Source: Streptomyces turgidiscabies Car8 (GTDB lineage: Bacteria; Actinomycetota; Actinomycetes; Streptomycetales; Streptomycetaceae). From it: a DNA stretch of 63,364 bases. Below the pieces are notes generated by a model. That model had not been told where the DNA came from, ran no database searches, and was given only the letters and a program-made list of their open reading frames with translations. The position numbers and the translations under genes were made by a program. Numbering within the stretch: the first letter of the stretch is position 1; each line of letters opens with the position of its first letter. The DNA is taken from positions 1 to 63,364 of the forward strand of contig NZ_AEJB01000465.1 of NCBI RefSeq assembly GCF_000331005.1. The letters run 5' to 3'. Shown here piece by piece: positions 7,952 to 16,963 of the stretch.

Positions 7952-9024
7952 ATGAGGCGTTTTCTGAGGTCGGCCGCCGGATTCACATGTCTGGTGGCGC
8001 TGACCTGCGCGGGGTGCTCATCGGGCTCGGACAGCGATACGAACAGCAACACGGACAACGCTGCGGACAGCGGCTCCGACGCCGCCTCCGAGACCCCTTC
8101 CCAACAGGCGGTGTCGAGCGCCTCGCCCTCGGCGAACACAGCCTCGACCACCGAGTTCGCCCCGTACGTCAGTGCCACCGACGCGTCCGGCAACGACAGC
8201 GCCGGCTCGCCGGCGACGTACAACCTGGCGTTCGTCATCTCGGACGGCACGACCTGCACACCGAAGTGGAACGGTACGACGGCCATCGGCGACTCGGCCG
8301 TCAAGTCCCGGATTGCGAAGCTCACGGCGCCCGGTGGCTCGGTCCGTGTGTCCTTCGGCGGCGCCTCCGGCAAGGAGCTCGCCGAGGTCTGCGACAGCGC
8401 GTCCGCGCTGGCCAAGGCCTACGGAGCCGCCCTGGACGCCGCAGGTTCGACCCAGGCCGACTTCGACGTCGAGGGTGACACGCTCACCGACTCCGCCTCC
8501 GTCGAGCTGCGTTCGAAGGCGATCGCCCTGCTGCAGAAGGAGCGCACCGACCTGAGCGTCACCTTCACCCTGCCCGTCATGCCGATCGGCCTCGACGACG
8601 ACAGCGTGGCCCTGCTCGACTCGGCCAACAACAACTCCGTGCAGGTGTCCACCGTCAACATCATGACGATGAACTACAGCAGCGAGTACGCCGGTGACAT
8701 GGGGCAGTACGCGCTCGCGTCGGCCGCGGCGACGCACGATCAGCTTGCCGACATCTTCGGGCTCTCGGAGGCGGGGGCGTGGCAGGGGATGGCGTTGACG
8801 TCGATGATCGGTGTGAACGACGTCGACAACGAGACGTTCTCTCTGGCGGACGCGGCGGAAGTGCGGGCGTTCGCGGAGAAGAAGGGGTTGCGTGGGTTTC
8901 GATGTGGTCGACGTTCCGGGACCAGGAGTGCGAGGAAGGAGTTGCCGCTTCTGATGACGCGGCGACCAATTGCAGTGGGGTTTCTCAGGATGCAGGGGCT
9001 TTTGGGGAGGCGTTTTCGGGATGA
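7952..9024 (+). pseudogene. GH18-like lipoprotein glycosidase gene with a one-base frameshift
   Basis: The frame from ATG 7952 encodes a lipoprotein-type signal (Cys22 in TCAGC), a Ser/Asp/Thr linker and a GH18-like barrel. The catalytic-type motif is DFDVE (Asp170, Asp172, Glu174). At 8884-8887 a run of four Gs follows the codons for AEKK. The natural continuation (VAWVSMWSTFRDQ to a stop at 9022-9024) is in another frame and would need a fifth G. As written, the first frame runs on to 9028 with an Arg-rich tail. It is either a real loss of the last barrel strand or a homopolymer error. It faces the polysaccharide operon, so a polymer-trimming hydrolase is plausible. Confidence 0.8.
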
Positions 9025-9085
9025 GTGAGGTTATGAGCGTTTCTTTTCAGGTTCGGGTTCGGGTTCGGGTGCGTGGGGGCTTGTC

Positions 9086-9138
9086 GCGCAGTTCCTCGCG
9101 CCCCTGAAAAGACCCAGTTCCCCGCACCCCTGAAAAAG
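9086..9138. repeat. Two copies of a common Streptomyces intergenic repeat
   Basis: CGCGCAGTTCCTCGCGCCCC at 9086-9105 and a shorter variant, CCAGTTCCCCGCACCCCTG at 9113-9131, are each followed by an A-run. I recognise this as a frequent Streptomyces intergenic sequence. A short GGTTCGG-type repeat precedes it (9050-9070). The gap separates the convergent GH18-like and amidohydrolase-like genes, so it may act as a terminator region. Confidence 0.6.
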
Positions 9139-9145
9139 ACACCCT

Positions 9146-9598
9146 TCACCGGCGTCTGTGCACCAGGCGGCCTGCGCAGACCGTGGCCACGCACATGCCC
9201 TCCCCGTCGAAAACGGCCAGGTCGGCTCGCTCCCCCTCGATGATCGCCGGGGTCCGTGTCCGCGTCAGTACGGCGACGTCGTTACGGGCGGCGGCTGATC
9301 GGAGGTCCGGTGAGGTGACGTACTCCTCCAGTACCGCCACCGCGCCCCCCTTCAGCACGGCGTGCACGCGTTCGCGCGGGGTCGGGGCGTCCGGGAGTGG
9401 GCCCTCGTGGACAAGCCCCGGGCCCAGCACGCCCGGCCAGCGCCGCAGACGCGCCTCGGGGAACCGCTCCGCCACCTCGGCGAGCGGGCCCACGGCGGCG
9501 ACCCGGTTGCCGTCGACCGCGACGGCGCCGTCCTTCAACGGGTCCGCGCCCGGGGTGGTACGCACCTCGTCGGCGGCGTGAATCGTCAGCACAGGCAA
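9146..9598 (-). CDS. Imidazolonepropionase/amidohydrolase composite-domain protein
   Basis: The 150-aa protein resembles only the flanking beta-sandwich of amidohydrolases: an N-terminal VLTIHAADEVRTT segment with DGAVAVDGNRVAAVGP, and a C-terminal PAIIEGERADLAVFDGEGM segment. The central metal-binding TIM barrel is replaced by about 70 residues and there are no HxH or Asp metal ligands, so hydrolase activity is unlikely. It lies about 60 bp downstream of mqnC on the same strand. It may be a shrunken derivative of an amidohydrolase or a binding protein. The family resemblance is reasonable; the function is unknown. Confidence 0.7.
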   Translation of the reverse strand: MPVLTIHAADEVRTTPGADPLKDGAVAVDGNRVAAVGPLAEVAERFPEARLRRWPGVLGPGLVHEGPLPDAPTPRERVHAVLKGGAVAVLEEYVTSPDLRSAAARNDVAVLTRTRTPAIIEGERADLAVFDGEGMCVATVCAGRLVHRRR

Positions 9599-9609
9599 AC
9601 CAGTTGGTC

Positions 9610-9660
9610 GGTGGGTCGGTCGGTCGGTCGATTGCCCAGTTACTCGGTTACTCGGTTACT
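9610..9660. repeat. Short tandem repeats between mqnC and the small downstream gene
   Basis: The 61-bp gap is almost wholly GGTC/GGTCG units followed by three or four GTTACTCG units running into the mqnC stop codon. These are simple-sequence repeats with no visible hairpin of note. Confidence 0.6.
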
Positions 9661-10874
9661 CAGTTGCTGGCGAGGAGCTTCAGCTCGGGGTGGGCCGTGC
9701 CGCCCTCGATCGCGGTGGACGAGATGTGGGACATGACGCGCTCGTCGACCGGGTCGTTCGCCGGGTCGTCGTGGACGACGATGTGCTCGTACGTCGTGGC
9801 CCGCTGGGCGGGGACGCGGCCCGCCTTGCGGATCAGGTCGATGATCTCCATACGGTTGGAGCGGTGCTTGGCACCGGCGCTGGAGACGACGTTCTCCTCC
9901 AGCATGATCGAGCCGAGGTCGTCCGCGCCGTAGTGCAGGGACAGTTGGCCGGCTTCCTTGCCCGTGGTGAGCCACGAGCCCTGGATGTGGGCGATGTTGT
10001 CCATGAAGAGACGGGCGATGGCGATCATGCGCAGGTACTCGAAGATCGTGGCCTGTGTACGGCCCTTGAGGTGGTTGTTCTCGGCCTGGTAGGTGTACGG
10101 GATGAAGGCGCGGAAGCCGCCCGTCCGGTCCTGTACGTCACGGATCATCCGCAGGTGCTCGATGCGCTCGGCGTTGGTTTCGCCGGTGCCCATGAGCATC
10201 GTGGACGTCGACTCGACGCCCAGCCCGTGCGCGGTCTCCATGATCTCCAGCCAGCGTTCGCCGGACTCCTTGAGGGGCGCGATGGCCTTGCGGGGGCGCG
10301 CGGGGAGCAGCTCCGCGCCGGCGCCGGCGAAGGAGTCGAGACCGGCCTCGTGGATCCGGGTGATCGCCTCTTCGACCGACACCTTGGAGATCCGGGCCAT
10401 GTGCTCGACCTCGCTCGCCCCCAGGCTGTGGATGACGAGCTGCGGGAACTCGGCCTTGATCGCGGCGAAGTGCTTCTCGTAGTACTCGACGCCGTAGTCC
10501 GGGTGGTGGCCGCCCTGGAACATGATCTGCGTACCGCCGAGCTCGACGGTCTCCGCGCAGCGCCGCAGGATGTCTTCCAAGTCCCGGGTCCAGCCCTTGG
10601 CCTTGTCCTTGGGGGCGGCGTAGAACGCGCAGAACTTGCACGCCGTGACGCACACGTTCGTGTAGTTGATGTTGCGCTCGATGATGTACGTCGCGATGTG
10701 CTCCGTACCCGCGTACCGGCGGCGGCGTACGGTGTCGGCGGCCGAGCCGAGCGCGTGCAGCGGGGCGTCCCGGTAGAGGTGGAGGGCCTCTTCGGGGGTG
10801 ATCCGCCCGCCTGCCGCGGCACGGGCGAGGACGGCTGTGACATCAAACGACATGGGGGCGGCGTTCTCGGTCAC
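9660..10874 (-). CDS. mqnC: Cyclic dehypoxanthinyl futalosine synthase MqnC
   Basis: This 404-aa radical SAM enzyme cyclises dehypoxanthinyl futalosine in the futalosine route to menaquinone. The [4Fe-4S] motif CVTACKFC places cysteines at 75, 79 and 82. The family blocks GGHHPDYGVEYYE, STSTMLMGTGET and QGSWLTTGKEAGQ are all present at full length. The start is GTG at 10872-10874. The pathway partner mqnA lies at the far end of the window and menG near its start. Confidence 0.95.
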   Translation of the reverse strand: MTENAAPMSFDVTAVLARAAAGGRITPEEALHLYRDAPLHALGSAADTVRRRRYAGTEHIATYIIERNINYTNVCVTACKFCAFYAAPKDKAKGWTRDLEDILRRCAETVELGGTQIMFQGGHHPDYGVEYYEKHFAAIKAEFPQLVIHSLGASEVEHMARISKVSVEEAITRIHEAGLDSFAGAGAELLPARPRKAIAPLKESGERWLEIMETAHGLGVESTSTMLMGTGETNAERIEHLRMIRDVQDRTGGFRAFIPYTYQAENNHLKGRTQATIFEYLRMIAIARLFMDNIAHIQGSWLTTGKEAGQLSLHYGADDLGSIMLEENVVSSAGAKHRSNRMEIIDLIRKAGRVPAQRATTYEHIVVHDDPANDPVDERVMSHISSTAIEGGTAHPELKLLASN

Positions 10875-10942
10875 CGGGCGTCCCTTCGGAAGGCGTGAGG
10901 CGGACCGTTCCAGCGTACGTCAGCGTCTCGCCCCGCCTCACG

Positions 10943-11824
10943 TCAGGCCGCGTAGGCCCCGATCAGCAGCCCGACGAACCCGCCCGCGATCAGGAACGGG
11001 CCGAACGGGATGGACGTCCTGCGCCCGGCGCGCCGCGCGACGACCAGGGCGAGACCGTACAGGCCGCCGAACAGGAATCCGGCGAAGGTGCCGAGCACGA
11101 CACTCCCCCAGCCGTACCAGCCCAGCATCGCCCCCAGCCCGAGGGCGAGCTTCACATCGCCGAAGCCCATCCCGTTCGGGCTGATGAGGAAGAGCACGAA
11201 GTACGCGCCGCCGAGCACCAGTGCGCCCAGCAGGGCGGTGAGCCAGTCGCCCGCGTGTTCGGGCAGCAGCGCGGCCCCGCCCAGCAGGACGAGGGCGGCG
11301 GCGGCCAGCGGCAGGGTCAGCGGGTCGGGCAGCCGCTGCACCCGGAAGTCCACGACCGCGAGCAGCACCCCGACGGGCGCGAGCAGCAGCCAGGCCCCGA
11401 GCTCGGGCCGGGTACCGGTCGCGACGGCGAGCGCGGCACACACGAGCGCGGTGGCGAGGGCGAGGAGGGGCGTGCTGGGCCCGTACGAGGCACTCGTAGC
11501 TCCGTACGAAGCATTCGTAGCTCCGTCGCTGCTCTTGGTCTCGCTCTTGCTCCTGCTCCTGCTCTCACTTCCGTCGTACGGGGGGCCGGCCGCGCCCGTC
11601 GCGAGGTGCCCGGCGTCCTTCTGGTCGTTGCCGCTGCCGCTGCCGGCGCAGGTCGTGCAGCGTGCCGGGCCCAGCCAGCCGCCCAGGGGGTGACCCTGCG
11701 GGCAGCGGTCCCGCCAGGTCTCCTCGGGTGGGACGGAGAACCGGTAGGCGGCGCGGGGTACGAGCGTCCCGGCCGCCGCGCCCCAGAGGGCGGCGACGAC
11801 CACGATCAGCTGGTCGACACTCAT
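10943..11824 (-). CDS. Prepilin peptidase, A24 family (TadV/CpaA-like)
   Basis: The 293-aa membrane protein has the aspartyl prepilin peptidase motifs: DFRVQRLPDPLT and the GxGD motif in GMGFGDVKLALGLGAMLGW. The N-terminal half lacks the methylase domain of PilD but keeps a Cys cluster (RCPQGHP...RCTTC) like its zinc site. A low-complexity Ser/Lys/Glu insert with repeated SYGAT units follows. The start is ATG 11824, because the upstream extension is antisense or overlapping sequence. It lies 10 bp after the LysM-BTAD gene and presumably processes the Flp pilin encoded near 32.6 kb. Confidence 0.88.
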   Translation of the reverse strand: MSVDQLIVVVAALWGAAAGTLVPRAAYRFSVPPEETWRDRCPQGHPLGGWLGPARCTTCAGSGSGNDQKDAGHLATGAAGPPYDGSESRSRSKSETKSSDGATNASYGATSASYGPSTPLLALATALVCAALAVATGTRPELGAWLLLAPVGVLLAVVDFRVQRLPDPLTLPLAAAALVLLGGAALLPEHAGDWLTALLGALVLGGAYFVLFLISPNGMGFGDVKLALGLGAMLGWYGWGSVVLGTFAGFLFGGLYGLALVVARRAGRRTSIPFGPFLIAGGFVGLLIGAYAA

Positions 11825-11834
11825 CCGACAGCGC

Positions 11835-14800
11835 TCATCCGGCGGCCGCCGCACCGTCGCGCCACGTCGGCAGCAGCTCGTCGAGGAGCGCCTCGGTGCG
11901 GGGCGGCAGGCCGCGCGCACCGCTGCGGCCGATCAGGTCGGCGGCGACCTGCTGGAGCTTGTCGGTGTCGCCTGTGGCGTGCGTGGCGCGCAGGAGTTCG
12001 TGCCACAGCCGCTCGTCGCCGGGGGCGGAGTTGAGCGCGGCGGCGAGCGCTTCGATGGCCCGCTCGGCGCGGTTCTTCACCAGGTGGAACTCGGCGAGCG
12101 CGAGCCCGATGTCCGCTACCAACAGCGGGAGTTGGGCGTCGATGATCTCGTGCGTGAGCCAGCCGTAGCGGCCCTCGGCACGGTCGGCGAGCAGCGGCCC
12201 GCGCACCAGCGCGAGCGCGTCGGTCAGGAGCCGGCCGCGTACGACCCGGCTGTCGACGCCCTTGCCCTGCGTGGCCTCGTGGTAGAGGGAGCGCAGCACA
12301 TCGAGGTCGGACACGACCGACTTGGCGAGCATGAGCCGCCCGTTGGCGTCGGTGGCCAGCCGGGGGGTGCCGTCGGGGTCGGTGCCGAGCCAGACGCGCA
12401 GTCGGTCGAGAAGCGCCTCGCGTACGTCGTCGGTGACACCGCGCGGCCAGAGAGCCGAGGACAGTACGCGCGGGTGCACACCCTCGCGGTGCAGCAACAG
12501 CAGTGCGAGCGCCTCGTGTTGGAGCGGGCTGCGCTCTCCGTCGGGTGTGTCGAGGCCGATGATCTCGTACGGGCCCACGAGCCGGGCGTACACCGCCGGC
12601 CGCCCCTGCTCGCTGATGTCGACGAGGAAGGGCGGTGTCGTCGCCGGTCCGTCCGGCGCGTGTTCGGGGTCGGCGTCGACGAACAGCTCGACGACCGCCC
12701 GCTGTTGGGCGACGGGCAGCACCTGGGCATCGAGTTCGAGCCCGAGGAGGGGTGCGAGGAGCTTGCCCTCGCTGGTGATCTCCATCTCCCAGGCTGCGCC
12801 CGGCAGATCACCGCTGTCGGTGCCGACGAGGTATCCGATGCCCAACCGGCTTGCGTCGGCGGCGAGTTCGGCGAGCTTGACGGCGTCGTCGGCGGAGGGT
12901 TCGGCGGCGAGGAGGACGAGGTGCGGGGCCCAACGGGTGTGCTGGGCAGGCCCGGTACGGCCGGTGAGGACCGAGTCGTGACCGGCGGCACCGAGCGCGC
13001 CGCGCCGCTGCCGGGTCTCGGCCTCCATCGTCTCGACGAGGGCCTCGATGTCGTCGAGGTGGCGCAGCCGGTTGGGCGCGAGGGGGGTGAGGTCCTGGCC
13101 GAATCCGACGAGGGTGATGGTCATCCGGTCCGACCACCCGTTGGTGGCCAACTCGGCGGCGACAGAGGCGAATACGGCGGCCCGGTCGGACTCACTGCCG
13201 CTGAGGGAGACGATGCCGGGCACCGACTCCAGGTTGAGCAGCAGACGCGAGTCGTCCATGGTCCCGAGGCTGACGAGGCCCGGGTAGGGAGCGGCGGTGT
13301 CGACATCCTCGTAGCGCTCGGCGTCGGTCCGGGCCAGCAGCCAGAACGTCTGGTCCTGCCCGAGCTGCCACGGGGCCGGGGGCTTTCCGGCGGGCTGGGC
13401 GAGCTGGAGGTGCAGGTCACCGTTGCTGAGCCAGGCGGCGTAGACGGTGGGGAGCGCGCGGGACTCTCCGGCGAGGGAAGCGGCCAGGCCACGCAGCGAG
13501 CGGTCCAGCAGGCGTACGCCTTCGGGGTCGGCGCCGATGAGGAGCGCGTCCTGGGCGTCGGCGGCGGCACCGGTCGGCGTGGGCGGCTCCATACCGCGCC
13601 GCCCGCCGACCGCGCCGAGGGCCGACTGCCACAGGGCCTGCCGGCGCCGGCGACCGAGGGCGCCGAGGAGACCGGCGGCGAGAAGGGGGGCGCCGAGCAG
13701 GGCTTCGGGGAGGCCGAAGGAGAAACCGGCGTCGGATTCGGCGGAGGTCGCGGTCTCCGCCGCCGCGTGCTGCTCGTGTGTCACGGCGGGCGTGGCCTGG
13801 GATGCGCCGGGTGCGGAGCGCTGCCCGCCGAGGCTGATGCGGGTGGTGTTGGTGTCGAGGGAGGCGGTGCCGCCGCGCTGTCCGCCGCCGGCCTGCTGCG
13901 CGTGGTCGCCGGTCTGGGCGTACTGGTTGATCTGCTGGGCGACCTGCGGGGTGACGGCGGCACCGGCGTCAGGAGCGGTGGTGCCGGATGCGGTGGTGCC
14001 GGTGCTGGGCATCTCGACGAGGTCGCCGCCGCGGGCGTCGCCGGGCATCTGCATGATCCAGCCGGGCCGGATCAGACTGGCCTCGGAGAGCCGCGAACCG
14101 TCAGGCTGCACACGGTCCTTGTTGAGCTGGTAGATCTCGCCGTACCGGCGCCCGTCGCCGAGGTGGCGTTGCGCTATCTCCCAGAGGGAGTCGTGGTGAC
14201 GCCCCTCGGGCGGCTGGATCCGGTAGTACTTGGTGTCCTCGGCCTTGACCGACGGTCCCCCGACCTCCGCGTGACTTGCGGCGTCGGCGGCCTGCTGCCC
14301 GAGCGCGGCGGCGGTACTGGCCGCCTGTTCCTGCTGCTGCGCGAACATCCCGCTCAGTGAACCGCCGGGCGTGGCCTGCGCGGAGGCGACCGTGCCCTGC
14401 TGGTTCCCCTCCATGCTGTGCCCGAGCTGCGAGAGCCCCGGGGTGAAGGAGGCGGCCGTGGCACCCACGAGCAGCAGCGCGGCGACGAGCTGCCGCGCGA
14501 GCAGCTGACTCGGCCCGGCCCCGGGCACCCGCCCCGGCATCCCGACCCCGGACAGCGCGGCCTTCACCTCGACGAGCACACACGCGGTGAACTGGGCCCA
14601 GGCGATCCACACGATGACGCCGAGGATGTTCTGGAACGTCTTGACCGTGATCTCTTCCTGGAGCCAGTCCAGGGAGGGCGACCCGTCCGGGAAGGGCCAG
14701 CCGATGGTCACGGCGAGCGCGTAGGGCACCCCGACGAGCAGCCCGACGAGGGCCACGAACGCGAGAAACGCCTTGACGAAGTCACCGAAGCTACGGCGCC

Positions 14801-14939
14801 GCCTGGGGAGGGGCTGGGGGGTGCGGTTCCTCGGGGTCGGCGAACTCCCTGGCCCCGGAGCGTTCCCCGGACCCGGCGAGCCTCCCGTCCGGCTGCCCGT
14901 GGGGCTTCCCGTCCGGCTTGAAGTGCTGCGTCGCGGCAT
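11835..14939 (-). CDS. Membrane protein with LysM and BTAD domains
   Basis: The 1034-aa protein begins with a Ser/Pro/Gly-rich cytoplasmic segment and about three TM helices between residues 50 and 170. A LysM-like domain follows (about 235-300, with SLWEIAQRHLGDGRRYGEIYQLN), then a low-complexity stretch and a further hydrophobic segment near 415. A long cytoplasmic region ends in a bacterial transcriptional activator (BTAD) domain (about 793-1023). Such proteins commonly accompany actinobacterial Tad pili. Its operon partner is the prepilin peptidase. A cell-wall sensor for pilus assembly is an inference. Confidence 0.82.
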   Translation of the reverse strand: MPRRSTSSRTGSPTGSRTGGSPGPGNAPGPGSSPTPRNRTPQPLPRRRRSFGDFVKAFLAFVALVGLLVGVPYALAVTIGWPFPDGSPSLDWLQEEITVKTFQNILGVIVWIAWAQFTACVLVEVKAALSGVGMPGRVPGAGPSQLLARQLVAALLLVGATAASFTPGLSQLGHSMEGNQQGTVASAQATPGGSLSGMFAQQQEQAASTAAALGQQAADAASHAEVGGPSVKAEDTKYYRIQPPEGRHHDSLWEIAQRHLGDGRRYGEIYQLNKDRVQPDGSRLSEASLIRPGWIMQMPGDARGGDLVEMPSTGTTASGTTAPDAGAAVTPQVAQQINQYAQTGDHAQQAGGGQRGGTASLDTNTTRISLGGQRSAPGASQATPAVTHEQHAAAETATSAESDAGFSFGLPEALLGAPLLAAGLLGALGRRRRQALWQSALGAVGGRRGMEPPTPTGAAADAQDALLIGADPEGVRLLDRSLRGLAASLAGESRALPTVYAAWLSNGDLHLQLAQPAGKPPAPWQLGQDQTFWLLARTDAERYEDVDTAAPYPGLVSLGTMDDSRLLLNLESVPGIVSLSGSESDRAAVFASVAAELATNGWSDRMTITLVGFGQDLTPLAPNRLRHLDDIEALVETMEAETRQRRGALGAAGHDSVLTGRTGPAQHTRWAPHLVLLAAEPSADDAVKLAELAADASRLGIGYLVGTDSGDLPGAAWEMEITSEGKLLAPLLGLELDAQVLPVAQQRAVVELFVDADPEHAPDGPATTPPFLVDISEQGRPAVYARLVGPYEIIGLDTPDGERSPLQHEALALLLLHREGVHPRVLSSALWPRGVTDDVREALLDRLRVWLGTDPDGTPRLATDANGRLMLAKSVVSDLDVLRSLYHEATQGKGVDSRVVRGRLLTDALALVRGPLLADRAEGRYGWLTHEIIDAQLPLLVADIGLALAEFHLVKNRAERAIEALAAALNSAPGDERLWHELLRATHATGDTDKLQQVAADLIGRSGARGLPPRTEALLDELLPTWRDGAAAAG

Positions 14940-15137
14940 GGCGGGTGTCCTGGGTTCGTGTCGTGTGGGGTGGGAGCGAGATATGGGGGTGTGCTGAGCC
15001 TATCGGGATCTTATTTCGGGCGTGGGGACCGGTCGATACAGGGGCCGATGGTCACAGGGACCGTTCGCAACCGCCACGACACACTTCTCACGGTCCCCAC
15101 ACAACCCCCTGGCGGCACACAAATGCCCTCTACGCAC

Positions 15138-15197
15138 CCCTGATAGCTTCGTTCTCTGCCGTACACACGCCGAGTCCGACCCCGGGGGAGATCAACC
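15138..15197 (+). promoter_or_regulatory. Promoter/leader of the lipoprotein gene
   Basis: This leader contains TGATAGCTT (possible -10 TAGCTT at 15144-15149) and a CGGGGGAG ribosome-binding site. It is about 80 percent identical to an orphan stretch at 26219-26283, which has no lipoprotein gene after it. The rest of the divergent gap (14940-15137) shows nothing else I can name. Confidence 0.5.
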
Positions 15198-15854
15198 GTG
15201 GCCCGCCGCGCCCTGTCCGTATCCGTCACCACGCTCACCGCGACAGCGGCCCTTCTGCTCACCGGATGCGGCGGGGGCGACGACTCGTCGCCGGACGACA
15301 TCAAGGGGGCGGATTCGGGGGGTAGTAGTCCTTCGGCTTCGGCTTCGGTGTCGACAGCCGCAGGTCAACCGGACCTGAGCCTGCCGAGCGATCTGAAGGT
15401 CCAGTTCGACGTCACGCCTCCGGCCGACGACCAGCACACAGCAGCCCTCGACAACGCGAAGAACTACATCCTCGCCCTGAATCACGGCATCAGCGCCCAG
15501 GATGCCGATGACCCGGCGTATGAGTTCTATTCGCTCGGTAACGCCACCAAATACGCCAAGGAGCAGATCCAGGCGTATCTGGACGGTGACTGGACGGCCA
15601 CGGGAATCGACAGCTACTACAAGGCCAAGACGGACGATGTGGGCAGTTCCGACGGCGTCCTGGTCACGATGTGCCGGGATCAGAGCAAGTTCTACGGCAA
15701 GAACGTCAAGACAAACAAGATCAAGTACACCAAGCCGAGCCTTGACGACTACCAGGAGTTCCGCCTTCTGATGAAGCCGCCGCAGGCATCGCAGAAGATC
15801 TGGAAGGTTCTGCAGATCGAGGTGCAGGGCCGCGTAAAGGCGTGTCAGCGATGA
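15198..15854 (+). CDS. Uncharacterised lipoprotein of a two-gene secreted module
   Basis: The 218-aa protein has a lipoprotein signal (LLLTGC, Cys25), a Ser/Ala linker and a C-terminal domain of about 150 residues whose alternating helices and strands recall NTF2-like folds. The GTG at 15198 has a GGGGGAG ribosome-binding site. A paralogue at 39461 shares the lipobox, the LP(S/K)D opening, the conserved Cys near the end and the gene order. Its stop overlaps the next start by ATGA. I do not recognise a characterised family. The partner suggests a surface complex. Confidence 0.78.
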   Translation: MARRALSVSVTTLTATAALLLTGCGGGDDSSPDDIKGADSGGSSPSASASVSTAAGQPDLSLPSDLKVQFDVTPPADDQHTAALDNAKNYILALNHGISAQDADDPAYEFYSLGNATKYAKEQIQAYLDGDWTATGIDSYYKAKTDDVGSSDGVLVTMCRDQSKFYGKNVKTNKIKYTKPSLDDYQEFRLLMKPPQASQKIWKVLQIEVQGRVKACQR

Positions 15855-16933
15855 CGTTCGCGCGTCGAGTCCCGCCGTGGTCCGCGGTCCTGACATGTGC
15901 AGCCGTGCTGCTGTCCGGGGGAACCGCCCACGCCGCCGGACCGACGACCAACACCACTGTGCCGCCGCCCGATGAGCCCAGTGGGGGCACCGACGGAAGG
16001 GGTGGCCTTTCTGCTTCGGTCTCTCACATCCGGATCAAGTACGTGAGCGGCGACGGCGGCGGCAAGCGGGGCAACATCGCGACGCTCGACCCCAACTGGA
16101 AACCTCCGGCCTGCTGGTACGAGCCCGAGTTCACGTCCGTACAGCTCAAGAACTTCGTGGACACAGACGGTGGCGGCGATGTCGGCATCCATGAGTCGTG
16201 GTGGGGCAAAGAGTTGTGGACGGACCATTACAAGGACGGCAAGTCTGCGGACAACTTCGATCTGAACTCGCCCACCAGCAGCGCCGCCGATGGCTACGAG
16301 AACTACAACCTCGGTAAGGACGGCTACTTCTGGCGCGGGGTCGCGCCTGACCCCAGCGACCCGGACTCGTGGGACTGCGGTCGCATCATGTTCTGGGTCG
16401 ATGCGGGCGAGACTCCGAACGACCCGAACATGCCTACGCCGAAGACCCTTGCCGAGTACGCCTACGACAAGATCAAGGTCCCGGAGACCAAAGTGGAGCT
16501 GAGGCCGGAGGCCAAGTCCACGGTGAACCTGCCCACTTGGGTCTGGTTGGACAAGGGGACCTTCCAGGAGGTCAAGGTTCGCGCCGAGCTTCCCAACACG
16601 GGTCTGTGGGCGGAGACGACAGCCAAGCCGGTCGCCCTCCACCTGGACCCGGGCACAGCCGACGCCACGACGAACCCGGCCTCGGGCGACTGCACGATCA
16701 ACGAGAGTGGCTCGATCGGCACGCCGTACGCGGCAGGCAGGGCGTCCGAGGCCCCGCCGTGCGGGATCACGTACCTGCGCGCAACCGATGGCAGCCCCTA
16801 CCAGTTGAAGGCCTCCGTCACCTGGGAAGTCACCTGGCAGGGCAGCGACGGCACCGGCGACACCCTCCCGAACGGCACGTTCGAGACGACGCAGGACATC
16901 AACGTCCAGGAGATCCAGTCGGTCAACCGCTGA
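15851..16933 (+). CDS. Uncharacterised secreted protein, partner of the lipoprotein
   Basis: The 360-aa exported protein has a signal peptide cleaved near AHAA (residue 29). The mature part has conserved blocks WKPPACWYEPEF, FWVDAGE, VNLPTWVWLDKGTF and AKPVALHLDPGTADATT, and paired cysteines. The beta-rich pattern suggests an extracellular binding protein. The ATG at 15851 overlaps the lipoprotein stop, so the genes are coupled. A paralogue sits at 40129 in the same arrangement. It is not related to any enzyme I can name. Confidence 0.78.
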   Translation: MTFARRVPPWSAVLTCAAVLLSGGTAHAAGPTTNTTVPPPDEPSGGTDGRGGLSASVSHIRIKYVSGDGGGKRGNIATLDPNWKPPACWYEPEFTSVQLKNFVDTDGGGDVGIHESWWGKELWTDHYKDGKSADNFDLNSPTSSAADGYENYNLGKDGYFWRGVAPDPSDPDSWDCGRIMFWVDAGETPNDPNMPTPKTLAEYAYDKIKVPETKVELRPEAKSTVNLPTWVWLDKGTFQEVKVRAELPNTGLWAETTAKPVALHLDPGTADATTNPASGDCTINESGSIGTPYAAGRASEAPPCGITYLRATDGSPYQLKASVTWEVTWQGSDGTGDTLPNGTFETTQDINVQEIQSVNR

Positions 16934-16963
16934 CGCGGACCCCGTTCCGGCGGCCGGAGCGAA

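Noticed and set aside
8879..8895. Programmed -1 frameshift at the GH18-like gene
   Set aside because: AAGAAGGGGTT is not a classic slippery heptamer and I see no following stem-loop or pseudoknot; a single-base deletion or sequencing error is simpler.
11979..14360. 793-codon plus-strand frame opposite the LysM-BTAD gene
   Set aside because: Gly/Val/Glu-rich shadow typical of high-GC antisense frames, while the minus strand codes clear LysM and BTAD domains.
15111..15120. Shared upstream box GGCGGCACAC/GGCAGCACCA before both lipoprotein genes (also at 39391)
   Set aside because: The distance to the -10-like element differs (31 versus 21 bp), so it is not convincing as a common promoter element.
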